From NCBI RefSeq assembly GCF_903166585.1, contig NZ_CAESCM010000003.1:248001-312000 (forward strand): a DNA stretch of 64,000 nucleotides, given 5' to 3'. Position 1 is the first letter of the stretch. Each line of letters opens with the position of its first letter. A model generated the notes under the pieces. The model saw only the letters and a program-made list of their open reading frames with translations. It had not been told where the DNA came from and ran no database searches. The DNA is from Pedobacter ghigonis (GTDB taxonomy: Bacteria; Bacteroidota; Bacteroidia; Sphingobacteriales; Sphingobacteriaceae). The translations under genes and the position numbers were made by a program. This document shows, piece after piece, positions 36,040-43,627 of this stretch.

Positions 36040-36711
36040 ATGCACGATTTGAATTTCAGACCTAAAGCTTTTCTTTTCGATTTAAACGGAACCATGATTA
36101 ACGATATGGAATACCATACGTTGGCCTGGTACAGCATTATGACCGAAGATTTAGGTGCAGCACTGGATTACGAAAGTGTTAAAAGGGAAATGTACGGTAA
36201 AAACCACGAAGTACTGGAACGTGTTTTCGGCAAAGGTAAATTTAGCCCTACTGAGGTAGAACGCCTTTCAGTAGATAAAGAAAAGCGCTATCAGGCAGGT
36301 TATTTACCTCACCTGGCCTTAATTGATGGGCTGGCGAACTTTTTGGAGCGGGCAAAGGCTGCACATATTCCAATGGCTATTGGCTCGGCAGCCATTCCTT
36401 TTAATATCGATTTCGTGGTTGATGGTTTAAGCATCCGCCATTACCTGGATGCGATTGTAAGTGCCGATGATGTGCAAACAAGTAAACCCGATCCGGAAAC
36501 TTTTTTAAAGGCTGCAGCGGCACTGGGTATTGCTCCGGCTGATTGCCTGGTTTTTGAAGATGCACCGAAAGGAGTAGAATCGGCCCTGAATGCAGGCATG
36601 CCTTGCGTGGTATTAACCACCACACATACCATTGAAGAATTTGATGGTTATCCGAATATTTTAGGGTATATTACTGATTACAATGACACTAAATTAAATA
36701 TGCTTTTTTAA
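36040..36711 (+). CDS. HAD-superfamily hydrolase, beta-phosphoglucomutase-like
   Basis: Cytoplasmic HAD protein of 223 residues with a helical cap domain. Motif I reads D14-L-N16-G-T in FLFDLNGTMIND: the nucleophile Asp is present, but the second Asp (general acid/base) is Asn. Motif II is AIGSAA, motif III Lys is in TSKPDPETF, and motif IV is FEDAPKGVES. The family covers sugar-phosphate phosphatases and beta-phosphoglucomutase; the Asn suggests altered or weak phosphotransfer. It is followed 2 bp later by the Nudix-type regulator, so the pair is co-expressed. Substrate unknown. Confidence 0.88.
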   Translation: MHDLNFRPKAFLFDLNGTMINDMEYHTLAWYSIMTEDLGAALDYESVKREMYGKNHEVLERVFGKGKFSPTEVERLSVDKEKRYQAGYLPHLALIDGLANFLERAKAAHIPMAIGSAAIPFNIDFVVDGLSIRHYLDAIVSADDVQTSKPDPETFLKAAAALGIAPADCLVFEDAPKGVESALNAGMPCVVLTTTHTIEEFDGYPNILGYITDYNDTKLNMLF

Positions 36712-36713
36712 AC

Positions 36714-37415
36714 ATGGGAAAATATTTAAATCAAAAACCTGTACTGGTTGCCGTAGACTGCATTATTTTTGGTTACGATGGCGAAGAACTGAAACTTTTG
36801 GTTATAAAAAGGGCCATTGAGCCGGTTAAAGATCAATGGAGCTTAATGGGAGGCTTTATCGGCGAAAACGAAAACCTCGATGGTGCCGCGAAACGTATCC
36901 TGCTGGAACTTACCGGACTGCACGATGTATATTTAGAGCAGTTACATGCTTATGGTAGCCCCGATCGCGATCCGATTGAACGCACCGTATCAGTAGTGTA
37001 TTTCGCCCTGATCGATATCAATAAATACAGCAAACAGATTAATGATCAATACCATGCCGAATGGTTTAAAATTAAAGATGTACCTGAACTGATTTTCGAT
37101 CACAACATTATGGTAAAAGCGGCTATGGATAAAATCCGTTATCAGGCAGCCCTCCACCCCGTTTTGTTCGAACTTTTACCTAAACGTTTTACCATCCCGC
37201 AACTACAGGCTTTATACGAGCAGGTGTACGATGCACCGATTGATAACCGGAATTTTATACGCAAAATTACCGCCAGTGGTTTGCTCATTAAACAAACCGA
37301 TAAAGATAAATCGAGTTCCAGACGTGGTGCTTTCTATTTTAAACTCGATAAAAACAAGCATAAAGCCCAGTTTCAATCGTTTTTGAACTTTATACCGAAG
37401 GCTTCAAAATCGTAA
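36714..37415 (+). CDS. Nudix-type transcriptional regulator (NrtR/AraR-like)
   Basis: A 233-residue protein with an N-terminal Nudix fold (about 8-140) and a C-terminal winged-helix domain (about 150-225, RFTIPQLQALYEQVYD, 'NRNFIRKITASGLLIKQTDK'). The Nudix box is degenerate: GGFIGENE is followed by RILLELTGL, where an active hydrolase would have REUxEExGU. Loss of these acids is known for NrtR and Bacteroidota AraR regulators, which bind ligands without hydrolysis. It likely controls sugar genes such as galM and its own operon. Effector unknown. Confidence 0.85.
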   Translation: MGKYLNQKPVLVAVDCIIFGYDGEELKLLVIKRAIEPVKDQWSLMGGFIGENENLDGAAKRILLELTGLHDVYLEQLHAYGSPDRDPIERTVSVVYFALIDINKYSKQINDQYHAEWFKIKDVPELIFDHNIMVKAAMDKIRYQAALHPVLFELLPKRFTIPQLQALYEQVYDAPIDNRNFIRKITASGLLIKQTDKDKSSSRRGAFYFKLDKNKHKAQFQSFLNFIPKASKS

Positions 37416-37567
37416 TTTGGTAAAGCATGGCGATCTGTTTTTGTTCTGCTTATTTTTTTAAGAAAAAAGATGAAAAATATTTTCAGATCTTACAAATTTA
37501 AAATCAGCAGGTTACAAACAGATAACATTATTTTAACGCTAAAGACCAAAAACATTTTATAAAAACA

Positions 37568-37598
37568 TTTGCAAAGAAAGGATAAATCTCTATATTTG
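37568..37598 (+). promoter_or_regulatory. Bacteroidota-type promoter of tRNA-Lys
   Basis: TTTG (37568-37571) and TATATTTG (37591-37598) are separated by 19 bases and lie 24 bp before the tRNA. This matches the primary-sigma consensus of the phylum (TTTG, then TAnnTTTG). Confidence 0.8.
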
Positions 37599-37621
37599 CA
37601 CCTCCTTAAACAAAGGGAAAT

Positions 37622-37694
37622 GATTCCGTAGCTCAGCTGGTAGAGCATTACACTTTTAATGTAGTGGTCCTGGGTTCGAATCCCAGCGGGATCA
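37622..37694 (+). tRNA. tRNA-Lys (anticodon TTT)
   Basis: A 73-nt cloverleaf. The acceptor arms GATTCCG and CGGGATC pair with one G-T; the D arm is GCTC...GAGC, the anticodon stem TTACA/TGTAG holds loop CTTTTAA with anticodon TTT, and the T arm is CTGGG-TTCGAAT-CCCAG. The discriminator is A; CCA is not encoded. The 3' end forms the left boundary of an integrated element. Confidence 0.96.
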
Positions 37695-37700
37695 CAGAAA
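37679..37700 (+). repeat. Left attachment-site repeat (attL) of integrated element
   Basis: The last 16 nt of the tRNA-Lys gene plus six following bases. The 22-nt stretch, beginning AATCCCAGCGGGATCAC, is repeated exactly at 44292-44313. This is the typical crossover position for tRNA-targeting tyrosine recombinases. Confidence 0.88.
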
Positions 37701-37718
37701 ATAGTATCAAAACTACGT

Positions 37719-37753
37719 AAAAGCTTGCAAATCAAATGATTGCAAGCTTTTTT
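37719..37753 (+). terminator. Terminator after tRNA-Lys, brought by the element
   Basis: AAAAGCTTGCAA (37719-37730) pairs with TTGCAAGCTTTT (37740-37751), followed by T residues. It lies inside the left end of the island and now ends tRNA transcription. Confidence 0.8.
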
Positions 37754-37866
37754 GTTTTGATGGAAAAACTAAAATACTTACCGATTCTCATATTAAAAGT
37801 GTGTAATTCGGTGAGTAATTTAGGTACTAAAAGAACTCACCGAATTATTTATAACCACTTGTTTAA

Positions 37867-37893
37867 CAAGACGTTCGACCATCGAACGTCTTG
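37867..37893. promoter_or_regulatory. 12-bp palindrome upstream of the integrase gene
   Basis: CAAGACGTTCGA-CCA-TCGAACGTCTTG, a perfect inverted repeat ending 48 bp before the integrase ATG. It may be an operator, an integrase arm-type site or a transcript hairpin. Confidence 0.6.
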
Positions 37894-37941
37894 ACGTTTT
37901 CAGACTGCAGGGCTAATTTTGTTAACCTTAATTCAGTTTAT

Positions 37942-39153
37942 ATGAAAACTAATTTTAGCCTGCTTTTTTATCTTAAAAAGCAGAAAAACTATCGTGGCGG
38001 CAATGTCCCAGTTTACTTAAGAATAACTGTTGGCGGAAAAAGGGCAGAAATGACCAGCGGTCTTGAGTGCGATCCTGAAAAGTGGAATACCAAATCAGGC
38101 AGACAGGATGGAAAAAAGGAAGATGTCAGAAGCTTTAATGCTCATCTGGACAATCTCCAGTCAATGATCAACCAGATTTACAGGGATCTTTTTGGCGCAG
38201 GCGAAGTTATTACATCCGAAGGCATTAAGTGCAGATTTATCGGTCGGGAAGTCCGGAAGCACACCTTGATGGAAGGCGTCAAAATTCACAACGAAAAGAT
38301 GGAGGTTTTGGTAGGAAAGCAGTATGCCATTGGTACCTTGAAGCGCTTTCAGGTTTTGGAAAGACATCTTACCGCTTTCATGAATGAGAAATACCAAATA
38401 ACAGATATTAACATCAAAAATATTGACCATGCGTTTATAAGAGATTTTGATTTTTTCCTAAGGTCGGTAAATGGTTGCGCCAACAACACTACGGTAAGAT
38501 ATCTAAAGAGCCTTGGAAAAATTTTGCGCATTTCAATGAGCCTAAAATGGATCGACAGCGATCCAATGTTCGGGTACAAACTAAAAAGCAAGAATGTAGA
38601 GCGGTCGTTTCTCACAGAGGAGGAGTTGACAAAAATTTCTGAAAAGCAGTTCTTAACCGAGCGGTTAAGTCAGATACGTGATGTATTTATCTTCTGCTGT
38701 TTTACAGGTCTTGCCTATTCTGACATAGAAAAATTAAGCCTATCGAATATTAAAACAGGTGTAGATGGCAAGAAATGGGTTTATACAAACAGAACCAAAA
38801 CGGGAACCCGGTCGGCTGTTCCCCTATTACCACCTGCAATAGCAGTATTGGAGAGGTATAGCGACCATCCATATTGCATCACCAAAGACAGGGCATTGCC
38901 AGTTTCGAGCAATCAAAAGCTAGATGAGTATTTGAAAGAAATCGCTTCTGTATGCGGAATTGATAAGCCCTTAAGCTCACATATTGCAAGGCACACATTC
39001 GCTACCACGGTTACTCTCCTCAATGGGGTGCCGATGGAAAGCGTATCGAAGATGCTTGGGCATACAAATATCAGGACTACACAGATATATGCAAAGGTCT
39101 TGGATATCAAGGTAAGTGCAGATATGGCGCTTTTAATTGATAAATATAATTAG
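37942..39153 (+). CDS. Tyrosine recombinase/integrase of the island
   Basis: Site-specific recombinase of 403 residues. I place the start at 37942 (MKTNFSLLFYLKK), the usual N-terminus of Bacteroidota integrases, rather than at the in-frame ATG 51 bp upstream. It has an arm-binding N-domain, a SAM-like core-binding domain (about 100-190) and a catalytic domain with 'HIARHTFATTVTLLNGVP' (HxxR), LGHTNIRTTQIYAK (GH and nucleophile Tyr). The usual first catalytic Arg is missing: the site reads TGLAYSDIEKL, as in IntDOT-like recombinases of this phylum. It presumably catalysed insertion into tRNA-Lys, which it flanks. Confidence 0.93.
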   Translation: MKTNFSLLFYLKKQKNYRGGNVPVYLRITVGGKRAEMTSGLECDPEKWNTKSGRQDGKKEDVRSFNAHLDNLQSMINQIYRDLFGAGEVITSEGIKCRFIGREVRKHTLMEGVKIHNEKMEVLVGKQYAIGTLKRFQVLERHLTAFMNEKYQITDINIKNIDHAFIRDFDFFLRSVNGCANNTTVRYLKSLGKILRISMSLKWIDSDPMFGYKLKSKNVERSFLTEEELTKISEKQFLTERLSQIRDVFIFCCFTGLAYSDIEKLSLSNIKTGVDGKKWVYTNRTKTGTRSAVPLLPPAIAVLERYSDHPYCITKDRALPVSSNQKLDEYLKEIASVCGIDKPLSSHIARHTFATTVTLLNGVPMESVSKMLGHTNIRTTQIYAKVLDIKVSADMALLIDKYN

Positions 39154-39221
39154 ATAAACAACCAACAACTGACAAATATTTAAAAATATTAGGCATTGAC
39201 TTCTGTTTTGGTTAAATTTGT

Positions 39222-39725
39222 ATGATGTTAAAGGAATTGAACAAAAGAGTTATCGTTGTGCACTGGAAGAGATTTGCCAGTACGGACATCGACGTGTTTT
39301 CAAGTCTAAAGGGATTTTGCGACAGCTACCCCGCTTATAACTATCATACATTGAACAACTATCTTTCCAAAAAGAAGGTTCCATTCGAAAATGACGAAAT
39401 CAAAATCGAAAGACAGCCACTGATACAAAAGGTCAGAAGACCCGACCTTCCAAAGGTATTGTTCTGGGACTTTGATTTTGACAAACTTGACTGGAACAGA
39501 AGTTATAGAACCGTTATGGAACGAGTGCTTGATAAAGGCGACCCTAAGGATTGGGAGGAGATGATCAGGTTTTATGGGAGAGAAAATGTGGTATATGCCC
39601 TGAAAAACGACATTACCTATCTTTCTGACATGACCCTGAAAGCCGTTTGCGAATATTTTCAGTTGAGCAAAGAAAAACTCAGATGTTACACAAAGAAACA
39701 GTTAAATCAGGGACACTGGATCTAA
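39222..39725 (+). CDS. DUF6922-type protein, probable antitoxin partner
   Basis: A 167-residue cytoplasmic protein. The C-terminal half ('PKVLFWDFDFDKLDWNRSYR', IRFYGRENVV, VCEYFQLSKEKLRCYT) matches what I recall as DUF6922, a small Bacteroidota family that sits upstream of AbiEii nucleotidyltransferases. The N-terminal 70 residues (VIVVHWKRFASTDIDVFSSL) are not recognised and may be a fused DNA-binding segment. The ATG at 39222 is followed by another at 39225; either may be used. It overlaps the toxin-like gene by 43 bp, as toxin-antitoxin pairs often do. Antitoxin role is inferred from order. Confidence 0.75.
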   Translation: MMLKELNKRVIVVHWKRFASTDIDVFSSLKGFCDSYPAYNYHTLNNYLSKKKVPFENDEIKIERQPLIQKVRRPDLPKVLFWDFDFDKLDWNRSYRTVMERVLDKGDPKDWEEMIRFYGRENVVYALKNDITYLSDMTLKAVCEYFQLSKEKLRCYTKKQLNQGHWI

Positions 39726-40387
39726 TCCAGACGTTGATGAAAGATCATCAGCTCAATTCTTTTTACCTCGTAGGCGGTACCGCTCTATCTTTGAGGATTG
39801 GGCATAGGGAATCCATAGACATTGACCTATTCAGCTCTTCGGATTTTGATGGAAACGAACTTGCCGAATACTTACGAAATAAATACGGCGCAGACGTAAA
39901 ACGCCACAAGGAAAATTATGCCAGCGGAAGCATTGGGGAAGTAGATTTTGATTTTATTTCGCACAAATATCCATCCATCAAACCCATCGAAAATATAGAG
40001 GGAATTAGGATGATGTCCAATCAAGACATATCGGCCATGAAAATCAATGCAATCGTTAATAGTGGACAACGGATCAAGGATTTTATCGATATACATTACC
40101 TTTTAAAGGAAATACCATTGGATGAAATTATTGGTTTCTACTGCCGAAAATATCCAAATGTAGATCCTAACACCGCCAAGTCGTCTTTAATGTATCATAA
40201 CGATATCGATTTCAGCGTTCCAGTAAAGTTGATGAATGGAAAGCTAAAATGGCAGGATGTTCAGGGTAGTATAGTAAAAGCAGTACGGGAATATACCCGT
40301 ATTCAGGAAATCAAAGAGCTGAACAATAAGTTGAAAGAAACAAAGAACGACAATAAAAATGAACGAGGCAGAGGAATGGGTCGCTAG
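39683..40387 (+). CDS. AbiEii/AbiGii-family nucleotidyltransferase (toxin-like)
   Basis: A 234-residue nucleotidyltransferase-fold protein. The signature FYLVGGTALSLRIGHRES followed by IDIDLFSSSDF holds the GG/GS and DxD metal-binding motifs of the DUF1814/AbiEii superfamily. Known members are toxins of abortive-infection or toxin-antitoxin systems that modify tRNA or other targets with nucleotides. The start at 39683 (MLHKETVKSG) is chosen since it begins the conserved domain and gives a 43-bp overlap with the DUF6922 gene. The C-terminal tail is helical and charged. Likely defence or island-stability cargo. Confidence 0.88.
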   Translation: MLHKETVKSGTLDLIQTLMKDHQLNSFYLVGGTALSLRIGHRESIDIDLFSSSDFDGNELAEYLRNKYGADVKRHKENYASGSIGEVDFDFISHKYPSIKPIENIEGIRMMSNQDISAMKINAIVNSGQRIKDFIDIHYLLKEIPLDEIIGFYCRKYPNVDPNTAKSSLMYHNDIDFSVPVKLMNGKLKWQDVQGSIVKAVREYTRIQEIKELNNKLKETKNDNKNERGRGMGR

Positions 40388-40854
40388 GTTTGCGAATGCA
40401 CTAATCCAATCATTTCGGCGAACAAACCGTCCCAAAGGTAATGGCATTTTCATTACAAGGCTCAGCGGGAAAACATACTTCGACAGCTTCACCAGCGGCG
40501 AAGTATGTTTTCTATCAAATCCTAACGGCTTGCCGTTGGCACAAAGGGATTCTTCAAGGGTTATCACAATTTGTGATAACCTGCCATCAATGTGACTATT
40601 TAACTCATCCGAATATTTGCACCACTTAGGAATATGATTGCTGATAACACCTAAAGTCGTCTGGGGATAGAAAAGAAAAAGCTGAAAACTATTGTTTTTT
40701 TAGACCTGTTAGCGGTAGAGGAACCGCCTGTTCCTAAACGAAAAAGGATCGGGTTCAAACCGGATGACATCCATTCTCGGATTTGATTTATTTCTTAGCA
40801 AACGAAGTGAGCACTCAATATTTGGGTAGTAGATAAGAAGATGAATGCACTCAA
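40388..40854. other. Non-coding, structured stretch within the island
   Basis: No well-supported gene. It includes three consecutive hairpins (40470-40581), a possible 78-codon frame from 40359 that runs through them, and an open frame without a start codon ending at about 40787 (VEEPPVPKRKR, IGFKPDDIHSRI), which reads like the tail of a lost gene. Confidence 0.5.
40470..40581. repeat. Cluster of three stem-loops
   Basis: Stem 1: AAAACATACTTCG (40470-40482) with CGAAGTATGTTTT (40499-40511), 13 bp perfect. Stem 2: AACGGC-TT-GCCGTT (40524-40537). Stem 3: GGTTATCACA-ATT-TGTGATAACC (40559-40581), 10 bp perfect. Such spacing recalls a transfer or replication origin, or a structured RNA; neither is proven. 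Confidence 0.8.
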
Positions 40855-41115
40855 CTACAGCTTTTTCAGAAGTTCATTTTTTTCTCTTTCGCTTGCCAAC
40901 AATCGTTCATAAAGCTCTACAATCTTTTCAATAGTATTAAATGTTGGTTGGTAATTTAGGGAACTGGCTATTAATGTTGAGTTATCACTACTGTAAGTTT
41001 CACTTAATAAGATGTATAAGTGCTGGGTATCGATTTTAATTCTCTCTAATCTACAGAGCAATTGCCAGTTGTTGTGAACGATGATATATGCAGAAACAGT
41101 TTTAACCAGAAACAA
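40855..41115 (-). pseudogene. 3' remnant of a helix-turn-helix-type regulator gene
   Basis: An 86-codon minus-strand frame with no ATG start (first possible codon is TTG). Its tail 'PTFNTIEKIVELYERLLASE' followed by REKNELLKKL resembles the C-terminal coiled segment of Bacteroidota XRE-type regulators, whose N-terminal DNA-binding half is absent here. Its truncated 5' end meets that of the plus-strand gene at 41062. Reading as a remnant is fairly safe; the parent family is tentative. Confidence 0.55.
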
Positions 41116-41648
41116 CGGCAGGGTTCAAAAATTGAGGATCATCCCAATGTTGCTCAGTTCATAAAAATCATCAAGAACAATGTATCTGCAGTTGCTGAGC
41201 AGTCCAAAAAAATCCAAGAAGCTGTTGAGGAGTCAGATGACAAAGAGGAGCTTGTAGGTAAAGAAAAATTTGTTCACCGTGGAAATGATGTCGATCGTAT
41301 AAATGAATTTCCCTTTACGCAATTTTATGAAGAATTGTTAACCCAAGTTATTCAGGACGCGGATTCGCAGGATGTAAATGATACAATTCTGGAACATTTG
41401 AGTGAAGCGCTTGTGCCGGAAGCCTTTTCTCTTAGTCTTAAGGGTGGACTATATAAGTACCTGCCGAAAGGAAGTAAGAAGTATAATTTGATTTATATGA
41501 ATCAGATTCCAAAAATCATTGATTTTTTTTTGAAGCAGCCTTAATTTTAGATCCTGACTATGTTCTTATGCACGGGAGGATTGGAACTCTAATGATGATC
41601 TTAGGCATGCATTCCGAGGAGGAAGTTAAGCAAAAAACAATCTTGTAA
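41062..41648 (+). pseudogene. Hypothetical gene, 5'-truncated and frameshifted at a T9 run
   Basis: The first frame (41062-41544) lacks an ATG and begins at TTG. It encodes a charged, helical protein (IKNNVSAVAEQSKKIQEAVE, 'PFTQFYEELLTQVIQDADSQ') ending FFLKQP. At nine consecutive T residues (41523-41531) a shift of one base opens a second coding-like stretch, EAALILDPDYVLMHGRIG then TLMMILGMHSEEEVKQKTIL, with a stop at 41648. Thus the intact protein was longer at both ends. No family recognised. The T run could be a sequencing error, a mutation or a slippage site. Confidence 0.55.
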
Positions 41649-42047
41649 GCTGCTTTTGTTAGGATGAATAAAGTTATATAAACTTATGGTCGATTAGGTT
41701 ATGATATTAGATCAAAATTGTAGGGTTTACTGGAAGCAACTGAAATTTAATTTTTTTTAAAAAAATTACTATGTATACGTTATGTTTCGATGTTGTATCA
41801 TTTATAACAAAATTATAAATTGTATGTCCAGTAATATTTGCAAGCTTAAATTTACATTCACGCAATTTATTTGATTAACTTTTAAAAACTGAAAAATGCA
41901 TTTTAATTATTGTTAACAGCACATATTTGAAAAAATCAAATAACTAAGTTTGCGAACAAACCTTATTTCTTATTTTAATGAATTGCAAAAGAACAGTTTA
42001 ATTGTATATTTGGTTGTTTAAATCTATATTAACTTTATCTCATTCTT
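41649..42047. other. AT-rich gap in the island
   Basis: About 400 bp without a gene, very rich in A and T, typical of horizontally acquired DNA. It holds the promoter of the metallopeptidase gene at its right end and nothing else I can support. Confidence 0.6.
41982..42012 (+). promoter_or_regulatory. Promoter-like boxes for the metallopeptidase gene
   Basis: ATTG (41982-41985, one mismatch to TTTG), 19 bases, then TATATTTG (42005-42012), ending 35 bp before the ATG. Spacing and sequence match the Bacteroidota promoter consensus. Confidence 0.55.
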
Positions 42048-43616
42048 ATGAAACAAAAAAAAATGGAACGGCTCCATTTTACAAAAGGCCTGATTTTAAG
42101 CACATCAAAGGTATTTCTTTTATTACTTATTTGCATTGTAATATCTCGGTGCGCCAAAGATAGATTGATCAATAATGTTAAGGGGCTCAAAACCCTTTCG
42201 GCAAGTTCCCCCGATTTAGCCAATCGGCTTCTAGCTATAAAAAACTCTTATGTTGCACAGGGGCTCCATCAAAAAATACAGCCTAACCTAAGTGAAAAGC
42301 TCACATGGACACCAGATTGGAAAAATCCAAGGATTCAGGTTGTGAACGATACTGTTTCATATGTTTTTTTTCGCTTGATTGCACAGGTAAAGCAAGGTGG
42401 GAAATCGTTTGTTGCCACGGAAATTGGAGCAGCGTCTTATTTAATGGTTAAGAATGAAAAAGAATTTTATAAAGCTTTTTATTTTCGCCCAACAGCTGGC
42501 GAAAATGATACACCTTCAAGAGAAATACTAAATATGCAGAATTTTAGTGGTAATTTATTAGTTACAAACCTAAAAGATGGAAAAAATTTCTTACTTGAGT
42601 ATTCAAACGGTGAGTTGAGTGTGGGCTATCAAAAGAAAAAAATGCTATCTGCTAACAAGCTAGCTCTAAATGGACCGCCCACTATCTCTTACTGGGAAAG
42701 CCAGTGTAGATATGAAATGCGAGAGTGCACTTATGTATCCAGTGGAACGGTTTCTTGCGGAGGCACTTTTGGATTTGAGGTTGTTTATAGTGAATATTGT
42801 AATTTTCCTTCCCCAATATGCGGAGTGGCGTTTTGGCTTAGCGATTATGCTGATAGAGAAGTATGTGTAGATGTTTGGTTCCCTGATCCGCCAACAAACC
42901 CTGGAGATGGCGGAAGTGGTAATAACGGAAGCACCGGAACGACCGCCGAACAATTCAATCAACGGATCAATTTAAGTAGCCTAAGTCCATGTGCTTCTTC
43001 AATAATGTATTCCCTTATGTATCAAACTGAGGGTTCTGTAGTCGCAATGATTCAAAAATTTTCGGGAGAAGTACCGGGATACACTTGGAATTTGAGCACA
43101 GGTACTTTAGCCGCGAATACAAATGCCACAACATCAAAAATTACTGGCGGTGCATCTACGAAGGTAGATGTTGACAAATATACAACGGGGCGAGACCTCG
43201 CCCTAGCAAGAACCCTACTTCATGAGGCTGTGCATGCCTACCTCGTTTCTTATTTTTCAAATAATCCAATTTTAGCGCAACTATCCTATCCGGACATGGT
43301 ATTGGAGTGGCAAAAAGTTAAAAAACCTGATTTGAATGCTATACAGCATATTGAGATGACAATTGAATTTAAAAATGATATTGCTGCAGGTCTTAGGGAG
43401 TACGGAGATCTCCACAACATTACTTTCTCTACTGCAACGGAAAAGGATCAGTTTTACAGCGATATGGCTTGGGGTGGTCTTGAGGCAACCCCCGCGTATC
43501 AACAACTTAACTCTACTGATAAGAACAGAATTCAAGATACCTTAAATGCAGAACAGTATGGGAAAGATAGAAAAGGTGATCCAAAATCTGGAAAAGGAAA
43601 CCCATCCGGATGTTAA
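42048..43616 (+). CDS. Putative HExxH metallopeptidase lipoprotein
   Basis: A 522-residue lipoprotein: basic N-terminus, hydrophobic segment and lipobox ISRC (Cys near 35). Residues about 40-215 resemble a Bacteroidota lipoprotein beta domain. Then comes a Cys-rich stretch (CRYEMRECTYVSSGTVSC), a Gly/Ser/Thr-rich linker (PTNPGDGGSGNNGSTGTT) and a C-terminal domain with a zinc-binding H392-E-A-V-H396 in LLHEAVHAYLVSYF. No close peptidase family is recognised. It is island cargo, overlapped or closely followed by a small lipoprotein gene. A role in attacking surface proteins or in competition is speculative. Confidence 0.72.
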   Translation: MKQKKMERLHFTKGLILSTSKVFLLLLICIVISRCAKDRLINNVKGLKTLSASSPDLANRLLAIKNSYVAQGLHQKIQPNLSEKLTWTPDWKNPRIQVVNDTVSYVFFRLIAQVKQGGKSFVATEIGAASYLMVKNEKEFYKAFYFRPTAGENDTPSREILNMQNFSGNLLVTNLKDGKNFLLEYSNGELSVGYQKKKMLSANKLALNGPPTISYWESQCRYEMRECTYVSSGTVSCGGTFGFEVVYSEYCNFPSPICGVAFWLSDYADREVCVDVWFPDPPTNPGDGGSGNNGSTGTTAEQFNQRINLSSLSPCASSIMYSLMYQTEGSVVAMIQKFSGEVPGYTWNLSTGTLAANTNATTSKITGGASTKVDVDKYTTGRDLALARTLLHEAVHAYLVSYFSNNPILAQLSYPDMVLEWQKVKKPDLNAIQHIEMTIEFKNDIAAGLREYGDLHNITFSTATEKDQFYSDMAWGGLEATPAYQQLNSTDKNRIQDTLNAEQYGKDRKGDPKSGKGNPSGC

Positions 43617-43627
43617 ATATAAAAGAT

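Noticed and set aside
39213..39220. TAAATTTG as the -7 box of a promoter for the DUF6922 gene
   Set aside because: It ends 1 bp before the ATG, which would put the transcript start inside the coding region, and there is no -33 TTTG at the right distance.
40359..40595. A 78-codon plus-strand frame overlapping the end of the AbiEii gene
   Set aside because: It runs through three perfect hairpins and shows no recognisable motif, so the structure explains the sequence better than a protein does.
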